Below, in pieces: positions 57,647-64,000 of a DNA stretch of 64,000 nt. Positions within the stretch are counted from its first letter, which is position 1. Each line of letters starts with the position of its first letter. The position numbers and the translations under genes are program-made. Under the pieces are notes generated by a model. It searched no databases and was not told the DNA's origin. It saw nothing but the letters and a program-made list of their open reading frames with translations. The DNA comes from Nocardioides cavernaquae (GTDB lineage: Bacteria; Actinomycetota; Actinomycetes; Propionibacteriales; Nocardioidaceae), in assembly GCF_003600895.1 (NCBI RefSeq), contig NZ_QYRP01000002.1:2914001-2978000 (forward strand). Reading direction: 5' to 3'.

Positions 57647-58081
57647 ATGCGCGCAACCAGCACCGCCGTCGTCCCTGCCTCTGTCCAGCACGTCTGGGAC
57701 GTGCTCAGCGACCACGAAGGCATGTCCAAGTGGGGCCCCGGCCTCTCCGTCACGCTGACGCACCCGGGCAAGCCCGATCGCAACGGCCTCGGCGCTGTAC
57801 GCCGCGTCTCGGTGCCCGGCCCCGCGCCGGCGATCGTCGAGGAGGTCATCGCCTTCGAGGCACCCTCCCGCCTGGGATACCGAGCGCTGTCCGGCGTGCC
57901 GTTCCGCAACTACTCGGGTGACGTGCGCCTGATCGCCACGCAGACCGGCACCGAGATCGTCTACGTCGTGTCTGCCGACAAGCGGCTGCCGGTGGTGGAC
58001 AAGCTGGAGCAGCTCGCGCTCAAGGCCATTTCCGCCGGTCTGCTCGCGGCACTCGTGCGCCGCGTGAAGGCCACCTCCTGA
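57647..58081 (+). CDS. SRPBCC (START-like) family protein
   Basis: A 144-aa polyketide cyclase/START-like protein: N-terminal STAVVPASVQHVWDVLSDHEG helix-grip, WGPG, VEEVIAFEAPSRLGYRAL strand and a long C-terminal helix (KLEQLALKAISAGLLAALVRRVK). It binds a hydrophobic ligand; the function is unknown. Thirty bp after icmF, it may be co-transcribed; a hairpin follows. Confidence 0.88.
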   Translation: MRATSTAVVPASVQHVWDVLSDHEGMSKWGPGLSVTLTHPGKPDRNGLGAVRRVSVPGPAPAIVEEVIAFEAPSRLGYRALSGVPFRNYSGDVRLIATQTGTEIVYVVSADKRLPVVDKLEQLALKAISAGLLAALVRRVKATS

Positions 58082-58094
58082 ACCGCTGAACCGG

Positions 58095-58117
58095 TCCGGC
58101 GGGGCTTCCCCGCCGGA
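58095..58117 (+). terminator. terminator between the SRPBCC and sigma-54 genes
   Basis: TCCGGCGGGG and CCCCGCCGGA form a perfect 10-bp stem with the triloop CTT, 14 bp after the SRPBCC stop and 24 bp before the sigma-54 start, isolating the sigma gene from icmF. Confidence 0.8.
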
Positions 58118-58140
58118 TCAGGCGACGCTAGCGTCGGGTC

Positions 58141-59379
58141 GTGGACCTGCGTCCCGGCCTCGAGATCACGCCGCGGCTCGCGGCCGAGCCGGGCCTGCGC
58201 TTCCTGTCCTACCTCGCGTTGCTCCCTGCCGGATCCGTCGACCTCGAGGCCGCGATCGAACGCGCCGTGGCCACCAACCCGGCACTCGAACGCGTGCCCG
58301 GCCGCCATTGCCCCGGCTGCGGGATGTACGGCGTGGGCGAGCGGTGTGCGGCCTGCTCGGCGACCGCACGGCCACCCGACCTCGCTGCACCGGTCGACTG
58401 GAGGGGCGACCTGATCCACGAGGCCCGACTGGAGCTTCCCCGTCGCCTCCACGAGCTCCTGTCGACCACGGTCGAGGCCCTCGACGACCACGGCTTCCTG
58501 CACCGCACCCCGCCCGGGGTCGATGACGGCGACCTCCAGGCGGTCATCACCGGGCTGCGCATCGTCGGCCCGCCCGGCATCGCCGCGTCGTCGCCCGTCG
58601 ACTGCGTCCGGGTCCAGGCAGACCGCCTCGCCGCGCTGGGTGAAGTGCCCGTCCTCGTAGCCGTCCTCGCCGCTGGCTTCCTCGACGCCGTCGCGGAGGG
58701 CCGCCACGCCGAGATCTCGGCTGCGACGGGAGCCTCCGTCGCGGCAGTCGAGCAGGCCGTCTCGGTCCTCCGCGAGCGGGTCCGGCCGTTCGTCCTCCTC
58801 GACGGAGGATCCGACCGGGCCCGGCCCACCGACGTGGTCTTCGTGGTCGACGCGAGCGGCACGGTTCGCGCGCACGTCGCGGACGCCGGAGCGTTCGGGG
58901 TGAGGCAGGTGCTCGACCCCCTGACGGGCGATCCCGAGGCGCGGCGGTGGTGGACGCCATACCGCGACGAGGCCGGCCGGCTGCTCGCCGCCATCGAAGC
59001 GCGGGCCACGATGCTGGGACGCGTCGCCGGCCTGCTCGCCGAGGAGCAGGCCGGATTCATCCTCCAGGGCAGGGCGGCGCACCAGCCGCTGCGTCGCCAC
59101 GACGTGGCCCGGATGCTCTCCGTGCACCCCTCGACCGTGGGGCGGGCCGTGCAGGACAAGGTCGCCCGCTGTCCCGACGGCCGCCTGCTCCCCCTGTCCC
59201 TGTTCTTCGGCCGGACCACCAGCCTCCTCGAGCAGGTCAGCGCTGCCGTCGCCGACCACCCGGGAGCCACGGACGCCGAGATCGCCGAGCGGCTGGCCGC
59301 GTCAGGGGTCCCGCTCGCCCGACGCACGGTGGCGAAGTACCGCCTGCTCGCCGCGAACCCTGCTTCGCCGAAGCACTGA
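58141..59379 (+). CDS. sigma-54 (RpoN) family RNA polymerase sigma factor
   Basis: A 412-aa sigma-54. Residues 6-50 match region I (LEITPRLAAEPGLRFLSYLALL ... ATNPALE) but contain no Gln. An insert at 57-72 has CPGC...CAAC (Cys57, 60, 69, 72), a probable zinc site. The core-binding domain includes LRIVGPPGIAASSPVDCV. The DNA-binding part has ARATMLGRVAGLLAEEQAGF, an HTH at 319-340 (RHDVARMLSVHPSTVGRAV), LPLSLFFGRT and the RpoN box ARRTVAKYR (393-401), invariant in true sigma-54. The usual length is 430-500, and here the acidic region II is nearly absent. Sigma-54 is generally reported missing from Actinobacteria. The GTG start has no clear ribosome site and could be leaderless. A consensus target promoter lies 63 bp downstream. 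Confidence 0.9.
   Translation: MDLRPGLEITPRLAAEPGLRFLSYLALLPAGSVDLEAAIERAVATNPALERVPGRHCPGCGMYGVGERCAACSATARPPDLAAPVDWRGDLIHEARLELPRRLHELLSTTVEALDDHGFLHRTPPGVDDGDLQAVITGLRIVGPPGIAASSPVDCVRVQADRLAALGEVPVLVAVLAAGFLDAVAEGRHAEISAATGASVAAVEQAVSVLRERVRPFVLLDGGSDRARPTDVVFVVDASGTVRAHVADAGAFGVRQVLDPLTGDPEARRWWTPYRDEAGRLLAAIEARATMLGRVAGLLAEEQAGFILQGRAAHQPLRRHDVARMLSVHPSTVGRAVQDKVARCPDGRLLPLSLFFGRTTSLLEQVSAAVADHPGATDAEIAERLAASGVPLARRTVAKYRLLAANPASPKH
59361..59375. promoter_or_regulatory. possible activator site upstream of the sigma-54 promoter
   Basis: TGCTTCG-C-CGAAGCA is a perfect 7+7 palindrome overlapping the last codons of the sigma-54 gene, centred about 100 bp before the predicted start of transcription. 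That is a usual place for enhancer-binding proteins, but coding constraint could also explain it. Confidence 0.4.
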
Positions 59380-59441
59380 TCGCACGGGGGTGGAGCGAAC
59401 CGGGCTTCGCCCATCGCGCGGCTGCTGAGCCCGGAGCGCTC

Positions 59442-59457
59442 TGGCACGGAAATTGCA
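59442..59457 (+). promoter_or_regulatory. sigma-54 (-24/-12) promoter
   Basis: TGGCACG-GAAA-TTGCA matches the sigma-54 consensus TGGCACG-N4-TTGCW exactly, including the -24 GG and -12 GC dinucleotides and their spacing. It lies 63 bp after the sigma-54 gene and 43 bp before the next start codon, giving a predicted leader of about 32 nt with a good GAGAGGGGAG ribosome site. Confidence 0.88.
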
Positions 59458-59499
59458 TGGGGAAGGTCGAGAGCTTCATCCGACCGAGAGGGGAGACCC

Positions 59500-60165
59500 A
59501 TGCACGACATCGACCGCGCCATGTTCGAGTTCGAGCAGGAGACATACGAGACCGGCGGGCCCGGCGAGACCGCGGGCGAGTCCTACGAGGCATTCGAGGC
59601 CTACGAGAGCTTCGAGGCCAGCCACGAGGCCGAGGCCCTCGAGATGGAGTACGCGGCCCGCCTGCTGGAGATCACGAACGAGGCGGAGCTCGAGGAGTTC
59701 CTCGGCGGGCTGCTCCGGACCGCGACCTCGGCCGCCCGCTCCTTCATCAGCTCCCCCACCGGTCAGGCACTCGGCGGCGTCCTCAAGAACGCGGCCCGCC
59801 AGGTCCTGCCGCAGGTCGGCGGCATCGTCGGCAATGCGATTGGAGGCGACTTCGGCCGCCGCGTCGGGTCAGCCGGCGGGCGCTGGCTCGGCAAGCAGTT
59901 CGAGTACGAGGGCATGTCCGCTGAGGACCGCGAGTTCGAGGTCGCACGTGCCTTCGTCCGCACCGCCCGCGACGCGGCGCAGATCGCCCAGCGCACGGCG
60001 TACCTGCCGCCGCAGCAGGCCGCCCGCACCGCTCTCGTCACCGCTGCGCAGCGCAGCCTGCCCGGACTCGTCCCGGTGATCACCGGCGGCAGCGTCCCCG
60101 GCCCGCGCCGGACCAGCGGTCGCTGGGTGCGCAAGGGCAACCGGATCGTCCTCTACGGCGCCTGA
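59500..60165 (+). CDS. acidic/glycine-zipper protein 1 of the sigma-54 operon
   Basis: A 221-aa protein of a family I do not recognise by name. Residues 8-53 are acidic with F/Y at regular spacing (FEFEQETYE; SYEAFEAYESFEASHEAEA). Then comes LLEITNEAELEEFLGG (55-70), a glycine-zipper region (GGVLKNAARQVLPQVGGIVG, GNAIGG, RVGSAGGRWLG; 90-131), a helix AFVRTARDAAQIA, and a basic beta tail GRWVRKGNRIVLYGA at the very end. It is a paralogue of the next gene: the EAELEEFLG, GGVL-LP-VG and terminal GRW-R-GNRIVL parts match. First gene after the sigma-54 promoter. The GG after EAELEEFL recalls double-glycine leader peptides, but this is a weak likeness. Confidence 0.8.
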   Translation: MHDIDRAMFEFEQETYETGGPGETAGESYEAFEAYESFEASHEAEALEMEYAARLLEITNEAELEEFLGGLLRTATSAARSFISSPTGQALGGVLKNAARQVLPQVGGIVGNAIGGDFGRRVGSAGGRWLGKQFEYEGMSAEDREFEVARAFVRTARDAAQIAQRTAYLPPQQAARTALVTAAQRSLPGLVPVITGGSVPGPRRTSGRWVRKGNRIVLYGA

Positions 60166-60205
60166 GCGCCTCCCTACCAAACCCACCCTTGAAGGAGATG
60201 CACCC

Positions 60206-61114
60206 ATGACCGCGTACGAAGCATTCGAGTACCAGCCGGAGCTCCACGAGTCCTACGAACAAGCGGAGGCCTACGAGACCTTCGAGACCCAGGAGCTGCA
60301 CGAGGCCCTCGAGTTCGAGCTCGCCCAGGAGCTCCTCGAGATCACCACCGAGGCCGAGCTCGAGGAGTTCCTCGGCAAGCTGGTCAGGCGAGTGGCGAAG
60401 GGCGCCAGCTCCTTCATGAAGTCCGGGATCGGCAAGGCGGTTGGCGGCGTGCTCCGCAACGTCGCGAAGACCGCGCTTCCCATGGTCGGCTCCGCGCTCG
60501 GCTCGTTCGTCGCCCCCGGGCTCGGCACGGCCATCGGAGGCAAGCTCGGCGGCATGGCCGCAAGCCTGCTCGAGGCCGAGGAGCTGGAGTCGATGGGCGA
60601 GGCCGAGGCCGAGATGGAGGCCGCTCGTCGCTACGTCCGCTGGGCCTCCGGCACCGTGCGCAACGCGATGCGCGCGCCGGCCGGCGTACCGCCGCGCACC
60701 GTCGCGCGCAGCGCAGCCGTGTCCTCGGCCCGCCGCTACGCGCCCGCGCTCGTGCGTCCGTCGTACGCCGCCCGCACGCAGCCGTGGCGCAGCCGGCGTG
60801 CCTCGTCGTACGGACGGTCCGCCTGGGCCGCACCGTACGGAGGCGGAGTCGGGTTTGCGCAGGCGGCGCCCTACGCACCCTTCACCCCTGCAGGGCCGGT
60901 CGCAGGGGGCTGCTCGTGCGGCGGCCATGGCGGGGGCCAGTCCGCTCCGGACTTCGAGCCGTTCGACGGTGACTTCGAGAGCTACGAGACACAGGAGTCC
61001 CAGGAGGCGATGGAGGCCTTCGAGTCCCACGAAGCGCACGAGGCGCACGAGGTCGGCGGTGGGGGTGGCCGCTGGTACCGCCGCGGCAACCGCATCGTCC
61101 TGGTCGGGGCCTGA
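60206..61114 (+). CDS. acidic/glycine-zipper protein 2 of the sigma-54 operon
   Basis: A 302-aa paralogue of the preceding protein: acidic aromatic start (TAYEAFEYQPELHESYEQAE), LLEITTEAELEEFLGKL (43-59), glycine zipper (GGVLRNVAKTALPMVGSALG, GLGTAIGGKLGGMAAS; 80-120), helix RRYVRWASGTVRNAM, an Arg/Ala/Pro-rich linker, CSCGGHGGG, a second acidic run with E/H repeats (YETQESQEAMEAFESHEAHE) and the basic end GRWYRRGNRIVLVGA. AAGGAG stands ten bases before the ATG. The 80-residue linker and second acidic stretch are absent from the shorter paralogue. No signal peptide; the zipper could insert in or line a membrane or an assembly. Confidence 0.8.
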   Translation: MTAYEAFEYQPELHESYEQAEAYETFETQELHEALEFELAQELLEITTEAELEEFLGKLVRRVAKGASSFMKSGIGKAVGGVLRNVAKTALPMVGSALGSFVAPGLGTAIGGKLGGMAASLLEAEELESMGEAEAEMEAARRYVRWASGTVRNAMRAPAGVPPRTVARSAAVSSARRYAPALVRPSYAARTQPWRSRRASSYGRSAWAAPYGGGVGFAQAAPYAPFTPAGPVAGGCSCGGHGGGQSAPDFEPFDGDFESYETQESQEAMEAFESHEAHEAHEVGGGGGRWYRRGNRIVLVGA

Positions 61115-61122
61115 GGCCCGCG

Positions 61123-62427
61123 ATGGACGTCCGCCGACTGAGCGGCTCCCTGCTCGAGCTGGAGGCACGGGCGCTGCTGTCCCGCCTGGACCAGATCCGG
61201 CCCCTCGCCCTCCACGAGACGATGGTGCCGGCCGCTGCCCTCCCGCCCCGAGCCAGCCTCGACGTCGAGCGGTTCCTCCACACCGGACGGAAGGTCCTGC
61301 GCAGCCAGGTCCGGGACTACCTCGCCTGGCTGCGCGGCCCCGGCCGTACGGCGACCCCCGAGGAGCAGCAGTACCGCTTCGTGCTGATCCGGATGCGGTT
61401 CAACGCGATCCTGAGCCAGTTCGACATGTTCACCGAGGTGGTGACCCAGCGCAGCGAGAACCGCACCGGCGTCTGGCTCTCCGGCCTCGACGTCGTGGCA
61501 GCGGATGCGCTGGTCGCCAATCCCCTGATCGTCGATCCGCCACCGCTCGTCTGCTACCTGGCCCGGGGGCCCGGTGCGGCGATCCGGCGGGCGAAGACCA
61601 AGATGCCCGGCGGTGACCTCAGCCCGGCAGCCATCGTGAGGATCCCCCGCGAGCGGATGGTCGGTCACGGCATCGCCTCGTCGCTGGTCCACGAGGTCGG
61701 GCACCAGGGCGCAGCGCTGCTCGACCTGGTCCCGTCACTGCGCAAGGAGCTCGCCGAGCACCGCGCGAAGGCGGGATCCGCGGCACCCGTGTGGCGCAAC
61801 TGGGAGAACTGGATCTCCGAGATCATCGCGGACTTCTGGTCAGTGGCGACGCTCGGGATGTCCTCGACGATGGGGCTGCTCGCCGTGGTCAGCCTCCCCC
61901 GGTTCTTCGTGTTCCGGCCTTCGGGAGATGACCCGCACCCGATCCCCTACGTCCGGGTCCTGCTCAGCTGCGCGATCGGCAATGAGCTCTACCCGCATCC
62001 GCAATGGGCGGACATGGCCCGGACCTGGAAGGCGCTCTACCCGGTCTCCGCACTACCCCCGGCGCGGCAGCAGGAGTTCGCAGCGATCGAGGCCGGGATC
62101 CCGGCGTTCGTGAAGGTGCTGGCCGGCCACCGCTCTCCCACGCTCAAGGGCCGCAGGCTCCGGGAGACGTTCCCGCTTGCCGAGCGCCAGCCCGCCCGCC
62201 TCCTCGAGCTGCACCGGACCTGGAAGAACGACGTCGGCGTCATGGCCCGGCAGCGCCCGGCCCTCGTCTTCGCGGTCGTCGGCCAGGCCCGCGCCGGCCA
62301 GCTGATCACCCCCGAGGCCGAGAGCCAGCTCATCTCCGCGCTGCTGCGCGCATGGGCCCTGCGCAGCAGCCTCACCTCCACCGAGAACGTCACCACCAAC
62401 CGACGCGCACTCGTGCGCGCCTCATGA
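61123..62427 (+). CDS. HEVGH metallopeptidase-like protein of the sigma-54 operon
   Basis: A 434-aa protein with no named family that I recognise. It has a zincin-like motif SSLVHEVGHQGAALLDL (His190, Glu191, His194) and, 39 residues later, WISEIIADFWSV with Glu233, a plausible third zinc ligand of a gluzincin. A short hydrophobic stretch (LGMSSTMGLLAVVSLPRFFVF) follows. No signal peptide is visible. The C-terminal 130 residues are helical and basic. It starts nine bases after the stop of protein 2 and precedes the next gene by 12 bases, so it is surely in the same operon. Peptidase activity is inferred from the motif; a role in processing the two acidic proteins would be one option. Confidence 0.75.
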   Translation: MDVRRLSGSLLELEARALLSRLDQIRPLALHETMVPAAALPPRASLDVERFLHTGRKVLRSQVRDYLAWLRGPGRTATPEEQQYRFVLIRMRFNAILSQFDMFTEVVTQRSENRTGVWLSGLDVVAADALVANPLIVDPPPLVCYLARGPGAAIRRAKTKMPGGDLSPAAIVRIPRERMVGHGIASSLVHEVGHQGAALLDLVPSLRKELAEHRAKAGSAAPVWRNWENWISEIIADFWSVATLGMSSTMGLLAVVSLPRFFVFRPSGDDPHPIPYVRVLLSCAIGNELYPHPQWADMARTWKALYPVSALPPARQQEFAAIEAGIPAFVKVLAGHRSPTLKGRRLRETFPLAERQPARLLELHRTWKNDVGVMARQRPALVFAVVGQARAGQLITPEAESQLISALLRAWALRSSLTSTENVTTNRRALVRAS

Positions 62428-62439
62428 GAAGGAGACACC

Positions 62440-64000
62440 ATGTCCAACCAGATCAGGCCCGTGAGCAGGGTCTTTGCCCCGGGCGACGCGATCGTCCTCG
62501 AGATCGCCATCGAGTCCGCCGTGACTGCCTTCACCTGGGTGCTCTCCACCGAGGACGACAAAGGCACGGAGGTCGTGGTTGCGCGCGGCTGGCGTCCCAA
62601 GACGGGGGTGCGCAAGCCGCCCTCCGAGGTGTCGGTGACGCTCGCGCCCACGGACCTCGCCGGCTTCGCCCTCGACGCCTCCGAGAGCAGGGACCTTCGC
62701 GCCGGTCTGTGGGGAGGCGACTTCGTCGTACGTCTGTACAACGGCAAGCCGTCCGATCCCGATGACCTCGACGACTTCCTCGCCACCGCCGAGCTGCTCG
62801 ACGAGGACGCGTTCTCGGTGACCGACCAGGGCATCGCCGAGAGTGCCGGCACCGAGACCGGTGACATCGGCTCGCCGATCCGGGTCGCCCTCGTCCGGGA
62901 GGGCCCGGCACCGGGCACCCTGCGGTCCGCGCCCGTCACCTTCGAGCGGTTCCACGAGTTCCTCGCCGATCGCTGGTCCGACGGCGAGAAGTACGACGAC
63001 GCGAACGCCTGGCCCGCCTTCGGCTCGAAGCCGTACCAGGACCTCCGCGACGCGGCCCGCGAGTTCGTCGGGCGGGCCACGGTCACCAACTTCTCCGACC
63101 TGATCCCCGCGGGCTACGAGGAGGGCAAGCTCCGCAACACGGAGTCGCAGTTCCCGACGCTCGGCAAGCTCCCGCGCAACGCGAAGACGGCGTACCTGCC
63201 CGGCGTCGAGCTGATCTGGAACTACTGGCTCGAGGAGGGCATGCTCGTCCAGACGCTCAACGTGATCCTGGCCCGCTTCCAGAACCGCCGGCTCCCCGGT
63301 CGGGACCCGCTCTCCCGCTTCGACGTCACGCCGCTGCTCCCGCTGCGCAACCGCCTGTGGGGCTACGCGGAGGACGAGGTGCATCGGATGACGGTGCGCA
63401 GGCGCGCGGTGGAGTACGAGTACGAGTACGGCTTCCCGCTGATCGGGCGTGCCATCCCCAAGACGCGGACGCTCGTCGAGCGCCGCAGCGGGTTCCTGGA
63501 GTCGTTCCACCAGGTGCTCTTCCTCGCGCACCAGTACTTCAAGGAGCTCGACGACCTGACCGTCCAGGCCGACGCCTTCCCGCTCTACCGGGCGCTGCGC
63601 GACTGCCACATCGTCCTCTCGCAGGGCACCCAGAACCAGTACGGCGAGATGGCGGTCGCCGCACGCGCCGAGTTCCTGGTGATGCAGTCGATCCTGGCCG
63701 AGCCGCAGATGCGGGAGTTCCTCGGCGGACGGCCGATGACGCCGTACCCCGAGCCGTGGATGGACCGCGTCGACGCGATGAAGTCCATCCAGGGCTGGAC
63801 CGACACGAGCATCATGAACTTCAACGACCTGGCCACGATCGGCGAGCAGCTGGTGCTGACGATCCGGCTCGGCAACTGGGCCGACACGGCTGTCAACGTC
63901 GCCGAGGCCTCCTCGTGGGCACAGGCGTTCCGCGCCGGCATCCAGCAGTACGCCGCGGCGTACCGCACCGCGACCGGGGTCGACCTGGCCCGCGAGGCGA
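62440..64000 (+). CDS. large protein of the sigma-54 operon (3' end outside the window)
   Basis: At least 520 aa from the ATG at 62440 (AAGGAG six bases before), open to the window edge. The first ~165 residues look like a beta-sandwich (VSRVFAPGDAIVLEIAIES, GLWGGDFVVRLYNG); then a mostly helical part contains GYEEGKLRNTESQFPTLGKL, GVELIWNYWLEEGMLVQTLN and VEYEYEYGFPLIGRA. No family, transmembrane helix or signal peptide recognised. It is the fourth gene of the sigma-54 operon. Its function is unknown and its full length cannot be given. Confidence 0.8.
   Translation, partial: MSNQIRPVSRVFAPGDAIVLEIAIESAVTAFTWVLSTEDDKGTEVVVARGWRPKTGVRKPPSEVSVTLAPTDLAGFALDASESRDLRAGLWGGDFVVRLYNGKPSDPDDLDDFLATAELLDEDAFSVTDQGIAESAGTETGDIGSPIRVALVREGPAPGTLRSAPVTFERFHEFLADRWSDGEKYDDANAWPAFGSKPYQDLRDAAREFVGRATVTNFSDLIPAGYEEGKLRNTESQFPTLGKLPRNAKTAYLPGVELIWNYWLEEGMLVQTLNVILARFQNRRLPGRDPLSRFDVTPLLPLRNRLWGYAEDEVHRMTVRRRAVEYEYEYGFPLIGRAIPKTRTLVERRSGFLESFHQVLFLAHQYFKELDDLTVQADAFPLYRALRDCHIVLSQGTQNQYGEMAVAARAEFLVMQSILAEPQMREFLGGRPMTPYPEPWMDRVDAMKSIQGWTDTSIMNFNDLATIGEQLVLTIRLGNWADTAVNVAEASSWAQAFRAGIQQYAAAYRTATGVDLAREA

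Noticed and set aside
59402..59412. GGGC-TTC-GCCC as a second enhancer site
   Set aside because: Four-base arms are too short to set apart from chance in this GC-rich DNA.

Overview
The window is high-GC DNA from an actinobacterium, most likely of the Nocardioides type (Propionibacteriales). This rests on GTG starts, many 4- or 8-base gene overlaps, RbpA, polyprenol-phosphate mannosyltransferase and FxsA genes, a fused isobutyryl-CoA mutase, and a gene block laid out like Mycobacterium tuberculosis Rv1822-Rv1832. The genus is inferred from gene content; no rRNA is present.

Layout. 1-14 kb is housekeeping and general metabolism: glycosyltransferases, rbpA behind a sigma-R type promoter, an MFS/DUF1905/GDPD operon, an HTH-MurA fusion facing an alcohol dehydrogenase across a 20-bp palindrome, a one-domain asparaginase, a short UvrA-like ABC protein and a cell-wall-binding DUF1906 protein. 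14-25 kb is accessory: a secreted Rhs/YD-repeat protein with a novel-looking A/T-richer C-terminal domain, a coupled downstream gene (candidate immunity), an interrupted ORF, and a recombinase-HTH-recombinase cassette. 25-37 kb carries lipoproteins, OsmC, LysM, an aminopeptidase N whose frame is broken at a C5 run beside a 15-bp hairpin, rmuC, a TldD/TldE-like pair and secreted hydrolases.

37-50 kb holds the glycine-cleavage and envelope block: gcvP behind a glycine riboswitch, LtrA, two MerR regulators, a DUF151 nuclease, GarA-like FHA, gcvH, DUF881-sbp-DUF881, a CDP-alcohol phosphatidyltransferase and two CNNM proteins, mostly overlapping and probably co-transcribed. 50-58 kb has a class III cyclase, tRNA-Pro(GGG), a SOD-like secreted protein, a beta carbonic anhydrase lipoprotein, a TagB/TagF-like protein, icmF behind a 12-bp palindrome, and an SRPBCC protein.

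58-64 kb is the most unusual part. It encodes a sigma-54 (RpoN) family protein with an RpoN box (ARRTVAKYR) and an inserted four-cysteine motif, in a phylum where sigma-54 is generally regarded as absent. Sixty-three bases past its stop codon is a consensus -24/-12 promoter (TGGCACG-N4-TTGCA). It drives an operon of at least four genes: two paralogous acidic/glycine-zipper proteins, an HEVGH metallopeptidase-like protein, and a large unrecognised protein running off the window. I infer a self-contained, specially regulated system of unknown function. No enhancer-binding activator is visible here.
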